Positions 35,541-43,843 of a stretch of 64,000 nucleotides of DNA are shown here, piece by piece. The DNA is from Pseudomonadales bacterium (lineage in GTDB: Bacteria > Pseudomonadota > Gammaproteobacteria > Pseudomonadales > Halieaceae). Where the stretch lies: assembly GCA_024234735.1 (NCBI GenBank), contig JACKNV010000008.1:1-64000 (forward strand). Direction: 5' to 3'. A model generated the notes under the pieces. The model did no database searches and was not told the DNA's origin. It saw nothing but the letters and a program-made list of their open reading frames with translations. Every line of letters starts with the position of its first letter. The first letter of the stretch is position 1. The position numbers and the translations under genes are program-made.

Positions 35541-36173
35541 ATGGGTGTTGTGGCAAAGCGGTCTTCCATGACCTTTTTCTCCGATAACACGAGCCAGTAC
35601 AGTCACCGCGTGCGCATCGTGCTGGCGGAAAAAGGCGTGACGGTCGACCTGATCGAGGCGGATGCCGCGCATCCCCCCGCTGAGCTTGCGGACCTCAACC
35701 CATACAACTCGCTCCCCACCCTGGTGGACCGGGAGCTGGTGCTGTACGAATCCAAGGTGATGATGGAGTACCTCGACGAGCGTTTTCCGCACCCGCCGCT
35801 GCTGCCTGTCTATCCGGTAGCCAGGGCGGAGAGCCGGCTTTACATCCACCGCATCGAGAAGGACTGGTGCAGCCTGGTGGACTCGATCCAGCATTCGCGC
35901 AGCGATAACGTGGTGAAGAAGGCCACCAAGGAACTGCGCGAGAGCCTCGTGGGCATCGCGCCGATCTTCGCCGAGAAGCCGTTTTTCATGAGCGATGAGT
36001 TCACCCTGGTGGATTGCTGCCTGGCGCCCATTCTCTGGCGCCTGCCTTCGCTGGGTATCGACATCCGCTCGAGCAAGCAGTCGAAGCCGCTGCTGGCGTA
36101 TATGGACACGTTGTTCAATCGCGACTCCTTCCAGGAGAGCCTGACCGAGCAAGAGCGGGAAATGCGCCTCTAG
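35541..36173 (+). CDS. sspA: Stringent starvation protein A
   Basis: A 210-residue GST-fold protein that binds RNA polymerase with sigma-70 and alters stress and virulence expression. The opening 'MGVVAKRSSMTFFSDNTSQYSHRVRI' fits the family, the GST N domain holds 'NSLPTLVDRELVLYESKVMMEYLDERFPHP', and the C domain has 'FTLVDCCLAPILWRL'. The catalytic GST residues are not expected to be active. It is followed by sspB, as usual. Confidence 0.95.
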   Translation: MGVVAKRSSMTFFSDNTSQYSHRVRIVLAEKGVTVDLIEADAAHPPAELADLNPYNSLPTLVDRELVLYESKVMMEYLDERFPHPPLLPVYPVARAESRLYIHRIEKDWCSLVDSIQHSRSDNVVKKATKELRESLVGIAPIFAEKPFFMSDEFTLVDCCLAPILWRLPSLGIDIRSSKQSKPLLAYMDTLFNRDSFQESLTEQEREMRL

Positions 36174-36204
36174 CGGCCGCTTTTTGCGGTTGGCGGGAAC
36201 AACG

Positions 36205-36591
36205 ATGACACCCAGTCGTCCCTATATCATGCGCGCCCTGTACGAATGGATCGTGGACAACGACTGCACCCCATACGTGCTGGTGGACGCCACGGTAACC
36301 GATGTCATGGTGCCGCAGAAATTCGTGAAAGACGGCCAGATCGTACTCAATATATCCCCGGGTGCGGTGATGGATCTCAATATCGGCAACGACGCCATGG
36401 TGTTCAACGGGCGTTTTGGCGGTGTGGCCACGGACATTTACGTGCCGGTTGGCGCGGTGGTCGGCATTTATGCCCGGGAAAACGGCCAGGGCATGGTGTT
36501 CGAACCCGAGGACCAGAACGGCCCGCCCGATGAGCCACCCCCGGATCCGATCAAGCCCGAGGGACGGCCCTCACTGAAGATCGTGAAATAG
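36205..36591 (+). CDS. sspB: ClpXP adaptor SspB
   Basis: A 128-residue adaptor that tethers ssrA-tagged proteins to ClpXP. The folded domain (~1-110) shows 'SRPYIMRALYEWIVDNDCTPY' and 'GRFGGVATDIYVPVGAVVGIYARENG'. A proline-rich linker leads to the C-terminal ClpX-binding XB tail, GRPSLKIVK. The start is ATG 36205 with GGCGGGAA upstream; a TTG seven codons earlier is less likely. It follows sspA by 31 bases. Confidence 0.95.
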   Translation: MTPSRPYIMRALYEWIVDNDCTPYVLVDATVTDVMVPQKFVKDGQIVLNISPGAVMDLNIGNDAMVFNGRFGGVATDIYVPVGAVVGIYARENGQGMVFEPEDQNGPPDEPPPDPIKPEGRPSLKIVK

Positions 36592-36594
36592 CCG

Positions 36595-37173
36595 TCAGTT
36601 GATGATCTCGAACAGTTGCACCACCCGCTGGACCCCGGAGATGTCTGCCGCGACCGCGGTGATACGCGCGGCTTCCTCGCGGGTCACCAGGCCCATCAGG
36701 TAGACCACCCCGTCCTCGGTCACCACCTTGACGCGCTGGCCCTCGGTGTCGGAGCGGCCCAGCAGCCAGGTTTTCACCTTGGCGGTGATCCAGGTGTCGC
36801 TGGTGCGGGTCAGCGCCGAACTGGGTGCGGCGATTTCCAGCTCGTTGTAGATCCTGCGCACCCCGTCGATCTTGCGCACCACGTTGGTGGCCAGAGCCTT
36901 GAGCTTGTCGCTGCCGACCTGGCCCGCGATCAGGACGTAGCCGTTATAGCTGACCACCACGATGTTGGCGTCGTACAGGGCATCGTCCGCGGCGTGGATA
37001 TTGACCTTGGCCTTGGTCTCGATGCTTTCGTCCTCCACCTGCTGGGCAAAGGTGCGCTCGGCGGGGTCATCCTCGATGGGTTCGCTCTGCAGGGTCGCCA
37101 GCAGACTGCCGCAGCCTGTCAGCAACAGGCTCGCGCACAGCGCCGCGATGAACCCTCTGGGAAGGCGGGGCAC
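36595..37173 (-). CDS. dolP: BON-domain outer-membrane lipoprotein DolP (YraP)
   Basis: A 192-residue lipoprotein. The signal 'FIAALCASLLLTGCG' ends in a lipobox LLTGC, followed by two BON domains ('VNIHAADDALYDANIVVVSYNGYVLIAG' and 'VKTWLLGRSDTEGQRVKVVTEDGVVYLMG', shown in part). DolP binds anionic phospholipids at division sites and supports BAM and cell separation. The start is GTG 37173 with GGAGG ten bases upstream. It ends the lpoA-yraN-diaA-dolP unit, as in E. coli. Confidence 0.92.
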   Translation of the reverse strand: MPRLPRGFIAALCASLLLTGCGSLLATLQSEPIEDDPAERTFAQQVEDESIETKAKVNIHAADDALYDANIVVVSYNGYVLIAGQVGSDKLKALATNVVRKIDGVRRIYNELEIAAPSSALTRTSDTWITAKVKTWLLGRSDTEGQRVKVVTEDGVVYLMGLVTREEAARITAVAADISGVQRVVQLFEIIN

Positions 37174-37178
37174 GGGTC

Positions 37179-37778
37179 TCAATCCTCCGCGTAGGCGCCG
37201 AACAGGCTGTGGTCGATGAGCGTGCACAGGCAGTGCAGCACCATGGTGTGCAGTTCCACCACCCGGGCGCGGCGGGGTTGGTCGACCTGAATCTGCACAT
37301 CCTCGTGGTGCAGCAGGCTGCCCAGTTCCGTGTCGGGGGCGTGCAGCAGGGCAACCACGGCCATCTCCCGTTCGTGGGCCGCCTGGACCGCGCGCAGCAG
37401 GTTGGTGGCGTCACCGGCGCTGCTGATGCACAGCAGCACGTCGCCCGGTTGGCCCAGGGCCCGGACCTGGCGGGAAAAGGTCTCGTTCAGCCCGCTGCCC
37501 TGGCTGATCGCCATCAGGCTGGCACCGTCACAGTGCAGCGCCAGCGCCGGCAGCGCCGGCCGTTCCTGCTCGAAGCGGTTGAGCAGGTTGCAGGCGAACA
37601 ACTGGGCCAGGGCGCCATCGACGCCATTGCCGCAGCCGATGATCTTGCGGTCCTGTAGCAGGCAGGAGACCAGCACCTGGCTGGCGTCGCTGATGGCGGG
37701 CGCCAGCGCATCCACGGACAGGGCGATCGTTTCTATGGTGTTCTGGAAGCTGTCGGATATTAACAGGTAGTGGTCCAC
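37179..37778 (-). CDS. diaA: SIS-domain protein DiaA/phosphoheptose isomerase-like
   Basis: A 199-residue single SIS-domain protein. The E. coli DiaA binds DnaA and times initiation; close relatives are GmhA isomerases. Seen motifs are 'KIIGCGNGVDGALAQLFA', 'LLCISSAGDATNLLRAVQAAH' and 'VVALLHAPDTELGSLL'. The usual GNGGSA is GNGVDG here. The gene order lpoA-yraN-diaA-dolP supports DiaA over GmhA. It starts 12 bases after yraN. Confidence 0.85.
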   Translation of the reverse strand: MDHYLLISDSFQNTIETIALSVDALAPAISDASQVLVSCLLQDRKIIGCGNGVDGALAQLFACNLLNRFEQERPALPALALHCDGASLMAISQGSGLNETFSRQVRALGQPGDVLLCISSAGDATNLLRAVQAAHEREMAVVALLHAPDTELGSLLHHEDVQIQVDQPRRARVVELHTMVLHCLCTLIDHSLFGAYAED

Positions 37779-37790
37779 GCAGAGTCTCGT

Positions 37791-38150
37791 TCAGGCGGTA
37801 AAGGCCCCGGCTATCCAGCGGATATCGAGGTCGGACCCGGATTGTCGCGGCTCGAAGGCGATCACGTCAAATCGACATGGCAGGTTGGCCAGCGCCGGGT
37901 GCCGTTGCAGGAATACCTGGGCGGTGCGCAACAGGCGGCGCTGCTTGGCCTGATCCACGGAGCCCGCCGCGGAGCAGTAGTAGCGGTTGCTGCGGGCGCG
38001 CACTTCGCAGAAGACCAGGTGGCGGCCGTCGCGGGCGATGAGGTCGATCTCGCCCGTCCTGGCGCGGAAGTTGCGCGCCAGCACCCGCAGGCCCTGGCGC
38101 TGCAACCACAGGGCCGCCCGCTCTTCGTAGTCGTCTCCCAGGCTTTTCAT
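37791..38150 (-). CDS. yraN: UPF0102 family protein YraN
   Basis: A 119-residue protein with an endonuclease-like core: 'GDDYEERAALWLQRQGLRVLARNFRARTGEIDLIARDG' and 'LVFCEVRARS', with the D/E-x-E residues of a PD-(D/E)XK fold. No activity is established. It lies between lpoA and diaA, its usual place. Confidence 0.92.
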   Translation of the reverse strand: MKSLGDDYEERAALWLQRQGLRVLARNFRARTGEIDLIARDGRHLVFCEVRARSNRYYCSAAGSVDQAKQRRLLRTAQVFLQRHPALANLPCRFDVIAFEPRQSGSDLDIRWIAGAFTA

Positions 38151-38189
38151 CGCGATGCACCACGGGTCGCTGCTTCGCTGCCAGTGTAA

Positions 38190-40019
38190 CTAGCGGGGAG
38201 TGATGGCGCCCTCATCAAATGTGGCCAGTACCAGTTCCCGCTGGATCTGCAGTTGCGGGTTCATGCTCAGCAGACCGGTATTGCCGCGCAGCAGGGCATC
38301 GGGCCCGGCCTGCAGCCGCCGGAACTGGGTCTGCAGCAGGAAGGCATCCGCACCCAGGGCGTTCAGGCGGGCGTAGCTGGCCCCGCCGCTGCTGCCCGCG
38401 GTGAGGGTCCCCTGCAAATCCGGGTTGGCGCCCAGCAGCCAGGGCATCTCCACCAGGTAGATACCGTCCAGGTCGCGGTCGCGTGGATCGGCAACGCCGC
38501 CGTATATGCTGGAGATCGCGTAGACCGGCACGTTGCCCGCATAGTGAAAGGCCAGCAGCGGCTTCAGGGAGCGCGCCTCCGCGCTGCTGCCGCTGAGCAG
38601 GAAAATAACATCGATGTCCTGGCGGCGGCGGGCGCTGTACTCCATATCGCTGCCGAATACGCCGCGCAGGTCGCGGGCGCGCTGCTCGCTGGCGGGGATA
38701 TCCAGGGCCTCCTTGACGGTGGCGGAGTAATCCTCGCGACTGTTGTAGGTGACGCTGTTGGCGATGGAGCCGCCGAGGCCCTGCCAGTTCGCCACGAGGG
38801 CTTCGGCGGTCTTGCTGCCCCACTCACTGTCGGGACGAATAAGCAGGGCGCGGCGGGCCCCCTGGCCGAAGGCCAGGGCGGCGACGGTGGCGGCCTCGTC
38901 CTCGGGCGCCAGGGACAGTTGCACCAGGGCGCTGCCGCCGACCACGGTGGCGGGGCTGTCTTCCAGCCGGTTGAGTGCCAGCACCGGGACCGGCAGGGGG
39001 CCGCGCGCGCCCAACTCGGCTACCGCTTGCTTGCTCAACGGGCCCACCACGATACTGGCACCCTGTGCCAGGGCGGCATCGTAGGCGGCGCTGGCCGACG
39101 GGTAGGCATCCTGGTCCAGCACCAGTACGTCGAATGCGGCCGCGCCGCCGCTGCTTGCCACATATTCATAGTAACTGGCCAGGTAGCCGTCACGCACGGC
39201 CCTGCCCGCCGCCGCCAGGCGGCCGCTGAGGGGCAGGATCAGGGCCACCTTGTCGAGCCTGGCCGGCGCCGCCAGCAGGAAGCCCAGGCCCCCGGGCAGG
39301 GGGTTTGCCGCAGGGTGGCGGGGGTTGTCCTGCAGCCACGTCGGCAGCTGCACCAGGGTTTCCTGCAGCGGGGCGCGGGTCAACAGCGCCAGGGTGAGCC
39401 AGCCCCGCCACTGCGGGTCGCTGGCCTGTGCCGCGGCCTGCTCCAGTTGCGCGCTGTCGAGCTTCTGCAGATCGCGCCAGATACTGCGGTTGAGGGCGGC
39501 AATGTCGCTGCCGGGGGCAAAGCGCAGCAACTCGTCACCCAGCTGTGCGCTTTCGAGGTAGTGTCCCGACAGGTCCAGAATATGGCGCCGCAGGTTGAGG
39601 ATGCGGTAGCGCAGGGCCAGGTCCACACCCGGTCTGTCCAGGCCGGCCAACAGATTCAGGGCCTGGTCCTGGTGGCCGCGAAGGAAGTCGATACGCGCCT
39701 GCAAGTAGCCCCGGTAGGCGGTGTCGTTGGCATTGAGACCACTGGTGGGCAATTGCGCCAGGAGCGTGCTGGCGGCCATCCACTGATCGTCTGCCAACAG
39801 CGTATCGGCCTGGCGGAACTGGCTGGCGTAGGTGCTGGGCGGCAGGCTGTGGCTGGCCCGCTCCTGCTGCACCGGCGGCTCCTCGACCGGGGGCGGGGTG
39901 ACCGGCTCCGGCTGCTGTGGCGCCGGGGGGGCGCTGCCGCAGCTCCACAGGGCGAGCAGCGCCAGGCCCAGGGCAAGGCGGGCGAGTAGGGAGTAGGGTC
40001 CGGGCGGGGGCTGTGTCAT
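38190..40019 (-). CDS. lpoA: Penicillin-binding protein activator LpoA
   Basis: A 609-residue outer-membrane lipoprotein that activates PBP1A. The signal 'LALGLALLALWSCGS' has a lipobox (LWSC), followed by a proline-rich linker, a TPR-like N domain (to about 290) and a C-terminal periplasmic-binding-like domain ('KVALILPLSGRLAAAGRAVRDGYL', 'GASIVVGPLSKQAVAEL', 'DIDVIFLLSGSSAEARSLKPLL'). The start is ATG 40019; upstream codons in frame are not conserved. It diverges from rsmI. Confidence 0.93.
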   Translation of the reverse strand: MTQPPPGPYSLLARLALGLALLALWSCGSAPPAPQQPEPVTPPPVEEPPVQQERASHSLPPSTYASQFRQADTLLADDQWMAASTLLAQLPTSGLNANDTAYRGYLQARIDFLRGHQDQALNLLAGLDRPGVDLALRYRILNLRRHILDLSGHYLESAQLGDELLRFAPGSDIAALNRSIWRDLQKLDSAQLEQAAAQASDPQWRGWLTLALLTRAPLQETLVQLPTWLQDNPRHPAANPLPGGLGFLLAAPARLDKVALILPLSGRLAAAGRAVRDGYLASYYEYVASSGGAAAFDVLVLDQDAYPSASAAYDAALAQGASIVVGPLSKQAVAELGARGPLPVPVLALNRLEDSPATVVGGSALVQLSLAPEDEAATVAALAFGQGARRALLIRPDSEWGSKTAEALVANWQGLGGSIANSVTYNSREDYSATVKEALDIPASEQRARDLRGVFGSDMEYSARRRQDIDVIFLLSGSSAEARSLKPLLAFHYAGNVPVYAISSIYGGVADPRDRDLDGIYLVEMPWLLGANPDLQGTLTAGSSGGASYARLNALGADAFLLQTQFRRLQAGPDALLRGNTGLLSMNPQLQIQRELVLATFDEGAITPR

Positions 40020-40062
40020 GCTATGCTCTGTCGCGATCGATCCAGGTATTGTCGGGTCTTGC

Positions 40063-40068
40063 ATTATA
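40063..40068 (-). promoter_or_regulatory. Putative -10 element for lpoA operon
   Basis: A perfect TATAAT on the minus strand lies 44 bases upstream of the lpoA ATG in the 59-base gap to rsmI. No strong -35 is found, and the spacer would run into the rsmI start. Confidence 0.35.
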
Positions 40069-40078
40069 AGGGGAAAAC

Positions 40079-40915
40079 GTGGAATCCGGGCTGTATGTTG
40101 TGGCGACACCGATCGGCAACCTCGAGGACATCTCCCGGCGCGCCCTGGCAACCCTGGGAGCCGTCGACATGATTGCCGCCGAGGACACCCGCCACAGCCA
40201 GCGGCTGTTGCAGCATTATGCGATAGATACGCCGCTCATGGCATACCACGATCACAGCGACGACCGGGCAGTGGCGAAGATCCTCGCCACCCTGGCGCGC
40301 GGCGGCAGCGTGGCCCTGGTGTCCGACGCGGGAACGCCGCTGGTTTCGGACCCGGGCTACCGACTGGTGCGGGCGGTGCAGGACCAGGGGCATCCGGTGC
40401 ACCCCCTGCCCGGTCCCTGTGCGGCCATCGCGGCCCTCAGCGCGGCGGGGCTGCCCACCGATCGCTTCCTGTTCGAGGGCTTTCTCCCGGCTCGCGAGGG
40501 GGCCCGCAACAACCGCCTGGCCCGCCTGGCGCGCGAGCCGGCCACCCTGGTTTTCTACGAGGCGCCCCACCGCCTGACCGAGTCCCTGGCCGCCATGGTG
40601 GAGTGCCTTGGCCCGCAGCGCGAGGCGGTGCTGGCGCGCGAGCTCAGCAAGGCCTTCGAGACCGTTAAGCGCGACAGTCTCGAAGGCCTGCACCAACTGG
40701 TGCAGGCGGACAGCAACCAGCGCAGGGGCGAGATCGTGCTGCTGGTCGCCGGATGGCGGGAGAGCGGGCAGGAATTCAGCGAGGAACTGGCCGCCCTGCT
40801 GCGGCGGCTCGCCCGCGAACTGCCGGCCAAGACCGCCGCGGCGGTGGTGGCCGAGTGGAGCGGGGTGCGCAAGAAGGTGCTCTACGACTACCTGCTGGCC
40901 CATCGGGAATCCTAG
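40079..40915 (+). CDS. rsmI: 16S rRNA (cytidine-1402-2'-O)-methyltransferase RsmI
   Basis: A 278-residue SAM-dependent methyltransferase of the tetrapyrrole-methylase fold. It shows 'GLYVVATPIGNLEDISRRAL', 'MIAAEDTRHSQRLL', 'VALVSDAGTPLVSDPGYRLV' and 'PLPGPCAAIAALSAAGLPTDRF'. It methylates the ribose of C1402 in the P site. It starts at GTG 40079. The mraZ/dcw cluster and rnpB, often close by in relatives, do not follow; apbC does. Confidence 0.95.
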   Translation: MESGLYVVATPIGNLEDISRRALATLGAVDMIAAEDTRHSQRLLQHYAIDTPLMAYHDHSDDRAVAKILATLARGGSVALVSDAGTPLVSDPGYRLVRAVQDQGHPVHPLPGPCAAIAALSAAGLPTDRFLFEGFLPAREGARNNRLARLAREPATLVFYEAPHRLTESLAAMVECLGPQREAVLARELSKAFETVKRDSLEGLHQLVQADSNQRRGEIVLLVAGWRESGQEFSEELAALLRRLARELPAKTAAAVVAEWSGVRKKVLYDYLLAHRES

Positions 40916-40920
40916 CTGCG

Positions 40921-40949
40921 TTGTTGCCCGGGCGGCATGTCCCTATACT
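40921..40949 (+). promoter_or_regulatory. Putative sigma-70 promoter for apbC
   Basis: TTGTTG (40921-40926) and TATACT (40944-40949) are 17 bases apart, 55 bases upstream of the apbC start, directly after rsmI. The -10 is five of six to consensus. Confidence 0.5.
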
Positions 40950-41004
40950 AGCGTCCGTCGCGTCCGCTGGGCGCGCCGTTCTCGGGCAGTACTGACAGGT
41001 GAAC

Positions 41005-41820
41005 ATGAACAAAATCAGGCATATCATCGCCGTGGCCTCCGGCAAGGGTGGCGTCGGCAAGTCGACCACCGCCGTCAACCTGGCACTCGCCCTGCTGGCC
41101 CGGGGCAGCCGGGTGGGCCTGCTGGACGCCGATATCTACGGGCCCAGCCAGCAGCTGATGCTGGGGGTGGCCGAGGGGGTGCGCCCGGAGCAACAGGGCG
41201 GCCAATACCTGCTGCCGGTGGAAGCGCACGGGCTCAAGACCATGTCCATGGGCTACCTGGTCACCGAGCGCACCCCCATGGTGTGGCGCGGCCCCATGGC
41301 CGGTGGTGCCCTGGGGCAGATGCTGGAGCAGACGCTGTGGGGCGAGCTGGACTACCTGGTGATCGACATGCCGCCGGGCACTGGTGACATCCAGCTGACC
41401 CTGTCGCAGAAGGCCAGCGTGGCGGGGGCCATCATCGTCACCACGCCACAGGATATCGCCCTGCTGGACGCACAGAAGGGCATTGAGATGTTCCGCAAGG
41501 TCGGCGTGCCCATCCTCGGGGTAGTGGAAAACATGGCGGTGCATATTTGCAGCCAGTGCGGCCATCGCGAGCATATTTTCGGGGAGCACGGCGGCCAGCG
41601 TATCGCCGTGGAATACGGTGTGCCGCTGCTGGCCAGCCTGCCGCTGGCCCTGTCCATCCGCGAGCAGACCGATGCCGGGCGTCCGCCGGTGATTGCCGAG
41701 CCGGAGTCGGCGGTGGCCGCCACCTACCTGGAGATGGCGGCGGCGGTGGAGGCGGCCCTGGCGGACGGCGCCGGCGGCGCGGTGCGCCAGTTTCCTGAAA
41801 TCAATATTGCTGATGACTGA
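41005..41820 (+). CDS. apbC: Iron-sulfur carrier ATPase ApbC (Mrp/NBP35)
   Basis: A 271-residue P-loop NTPase that binds and transfers Fe-S clusters. Walker A is GKGGVGKS (13-20), followed by 'VGLLDADIYGPSQQLMLG', 'LDYLVIDMPPGTGDIQLTL' and the cluster-binding 'MAVHICSQCGHREHIFGEHGG' region with CxxC. It lacks the N-terminal DUF59 domain found in some Mrp proteins. The start is ATG 41005 with AGGTG just upstream; GTG 40999 is an alternative. dcd follows, as in other gammaproteobacteria. Confidence 0.94.
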   Translation: MNKIRHIIAVASGKGGVGKSTTAVNLALALLARGSRVGLLDADIYGPSQQLMLGVAEGVRPEQQGGQYLLPVEAHGLKTMSMGYLVTERTPMVWRGPMAGGALGQMLEQTLWGELDYLVIDMPPGTGDIQLTLSQKASVAGAIIVTTPQDIALLDAQKGIEMFRKVGVPILGVVENMAVHICSQCGHREHIFGEHGGQRIAVEYGVPLLASLPLALSIREQTDAGRPPVIAEPESAVAATYLEMAAAVEAALADGAGGAVRQFPEINIADD

Positions 41821-41835
41821 TAGAGCGGAGCGCGA

Positions 41836-42402
41836 GTGAGCATAAAGTCGGACAAGTGGATACGCCGCATGGCCAGCGAGCACGGCATGATCGAGCCTTT
41901 CGAGGCGGGGCAGGTGCGCTCCGAGGGCGAGCAGCGGCTGATTTCCTACGGCACCTCGAGCTATGGCTACGACGTGCGCTGCTCTCGCGAGTTCAAGGTC
42001 TTCACCAACATCAATTCCGCCACTGTCGACCCCAAGAACTTCGTCGAGGACAGTTTTGTCGATGTGGTGGGCGACGTCTGTGTCATCCCGCCCAATTCCT
42101 TCGCGCTGGCGAGTACGGTGGAGTATTTCCGCATTCCGCGCAACGTACTCACCATCTGCCTGGGTAAATCCACCTACGCCCGCTGCGGCATTATCGTCAA
42201 TGTGACGCCGCTGGAACCGGAGTGGGAAGGGCACGTCACCCTGGAGTTTTCCAACACCACGACCCTGCCGGCCAAGATCTATGCCAACGAGGGCGTCGCC
42301 CAGATGCTGTTTTTCGAGTCCGACGAGGTCTGCGAGGTCAGCTACCGGGACCGGGGCGGCAAATACCAGGGCCAGCGGGGAGTGACCCTGCCCAAGGCCT
42401 GA
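41836..42402 (+). CDS. dcd: dCTP deaminase
   Basis: A 188-residue dCTP deaminase that makes dUTP for thymidylate synthesis. Typical segments are 'SIKSDKWIRRMASEHGMIEPF', 'SYGYDVRCSREFKVFTN', 'GKSTYARCGIIVNVTPLEPEWEG' and 'GVAQMLFFES'. It starts at GTG 41836 and is 15 bases after apbC. Confidence 0.97.
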   Translation: MSIKSDKWIRRMASEHGMIEPFEAGQVRSEGEQRLISYGTSSYGYDVRCSREFKVFTNINSATVDPKNFVEDSFVDVVGDVCVIPPNSFALASTVEYFRIPRNVLTICLGKSTYARCGIIVNVTPLEPEWEGHVTLEFSNTTTLPAKIYANEGVAQMLFFESDEVCEVSYRDRGGKYQGQRGVTLPKA

Positions 42403-42459
42403 CCGCGGCGTCCCCGGCCGTCCCCGGTCCGCAGCGGCCAACAGTATGTGGAGGTGGTC

Positions 42460-43749
42460 ATGAACATCGTTATCGTGGGCGGCGGAGCCGGCGGCCTGGA
42501 ACTCGCGACCCGCTTGGGCCGCAAGCTGGGCCGCAAAAAACGCGCGACCGTTACCCTGGTGGATCGCAGTTCCATCCATATCTGGAAGCCGCTGCTGCAC
42601 GAGGTCGCCACCGGGGCCCTGGACGCGGGGCTGGACGAGGTCAGCTATCGTTCCCACGCCCGCCTGCACGGCTTCAATTTCCAGCTGGGCACCCTGTGCG
42701 GCATCGACCGCGAGCAGCGCTACGTCCTGCTGGCGCCGCTGCTGGACGAGGATGGCCGCGAGGTGCTGGCGCAGCGCCGCGTGGATTACGACTACCTGGT
42801 GCTGGCGCTGGGCTCGGTCACCAACGATTTCGGCACCCCGGGCGTCGCCAGCCACTGCATCTTCCTCGACGATCCGCAGCATGCTGAGCGCTTTCACAAA
42901 CGCATGCTCAACGGTTTCCTACGGCTCAATGCCCGCCCCGACGAGGGAGAGCTGCTGCGGGTCGCCATCGTCGGCGGCGGGGCCACGGGGGTGGAGCTGT
43001 CTGCGGAACTGTACAACGCGGCGCGCTGGCTCACCTATTATGGGCTGCCCAATATCCGCCCGCAGGACATGCGGGTCACCCTGGTGGAGGCCGGCCCGTC
43101 CATTCTGCCCGCCTTGCCGGAACGCATTTCCTCCAAGGCGCACCACGAGCTGGTCGACCTGGGCGTGCAGGTGCGCCTGGATACCCGGGTGTCCGCCGCC
43201 GAGGCCACGGGCCTGCGCACCAGCGAGGGCGAGCTGATAGAGGCCGACCTGATGGTGTGGGCGGCGGGTATCAAGGCAGTGGACATGCTCGCCGGCATTG
43301 CCGGGCTGGAGACCAATCGCATCAACCAGTTGCTGGTCGGGCCGACCCTGCAGACGACTCGCGACGAGCGCATCTTCGCCATGGGAGATTGCTGCGCCTG
43401 CGCCATGGCGAACGGTCGCAATGTCCCGCCGCGCGCCCAGGCGGCGCACCAGATGGCCAGTAACGTGGCTGACAATATCCTCGCCATCCTGGACGACAAA
43501 CCGCTGCGCCCCTATGAGTACCGCGATTACGGTTCGCTGGTGTCGCTCAGCCAGTACAGCACCGTGGGCAGTCTGATGGGCAACCTGACCCGCGGCAGCA
43601 TGGTGGTCGAGGGACGCCTGGCGCGCATCGTGTATATTTCCCTGTATCGCATGCACCAGATCGCCATCCACGGCTGGCTGCGGACTATCCTGTTCGTGAT
43701 GAGCGAGAAGGTCGGCCGGGTCATCCGCCCGCGGCTGAAGCTCCACTGA
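42460..43749 (+). CDS. ndh: Type II NADH:quinone oxidoreductase (Ndh)
   Basis: A 429-residue flavoenzyme that oxidises NADH without pumping protons. The FAD site is 'IVIVGGGAGGLELATRLG', the NADH site 'RVAIVGGGATGVELSAELYN', and the second FAD patch 'ERIFAMGDCCAC'. The C-terminal amphipathic part ('HQIAIHGWLRTILFVMSEKVGRV') is for membrane binding. The start is ATG 42460, five bases after GGAGG. Confidence 0.93.
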   Translation: MNIVIVGGGAGGLELATRLGRKLGRKKRATVTLVDRSSIHIWKPLLHEVATGALDAGLDEVSYRSHARLHGFNFQLGTLCGIDREQRYVLLAPLLDEDGREVLAQRRVDYDYLVLALGSVTNDFGTPGVASHCIFLDDPQHAERFHKRMLNGFLRLNARPDEGELLRVAIVGGGATGVELSAELYNAARWLTYYGLPNIRPQDMRVTLVEAGPSILPALPERISSKAHHELVDLGVQVRLDTRVSAAEATGLRTSEGELIEADLMVWAAGIKAVDMLAGIAGLETNRINQLLVGPTLQTTRDERIFAMGDCCACAMANGRNVPPRAQAAHQMASNVADNILAILDDKPLRPYEYRDYGSLVSLSQYSTVGSLMGNLTRGSMVVEGRLARIVYISLYRMHQIAIHGWLRTILFVMSEKVGRVIRPRLKLH

Positions 43750-43843
43750 CACGGGGGCGGCCACTGGCGGGCAGCGTGCCTGGCGCGCTAAGGTTGGCCG
43801 GGCGGGTCGCCGAGAAGACTGCAAGCGCGGCCGGGAGGGAGCG

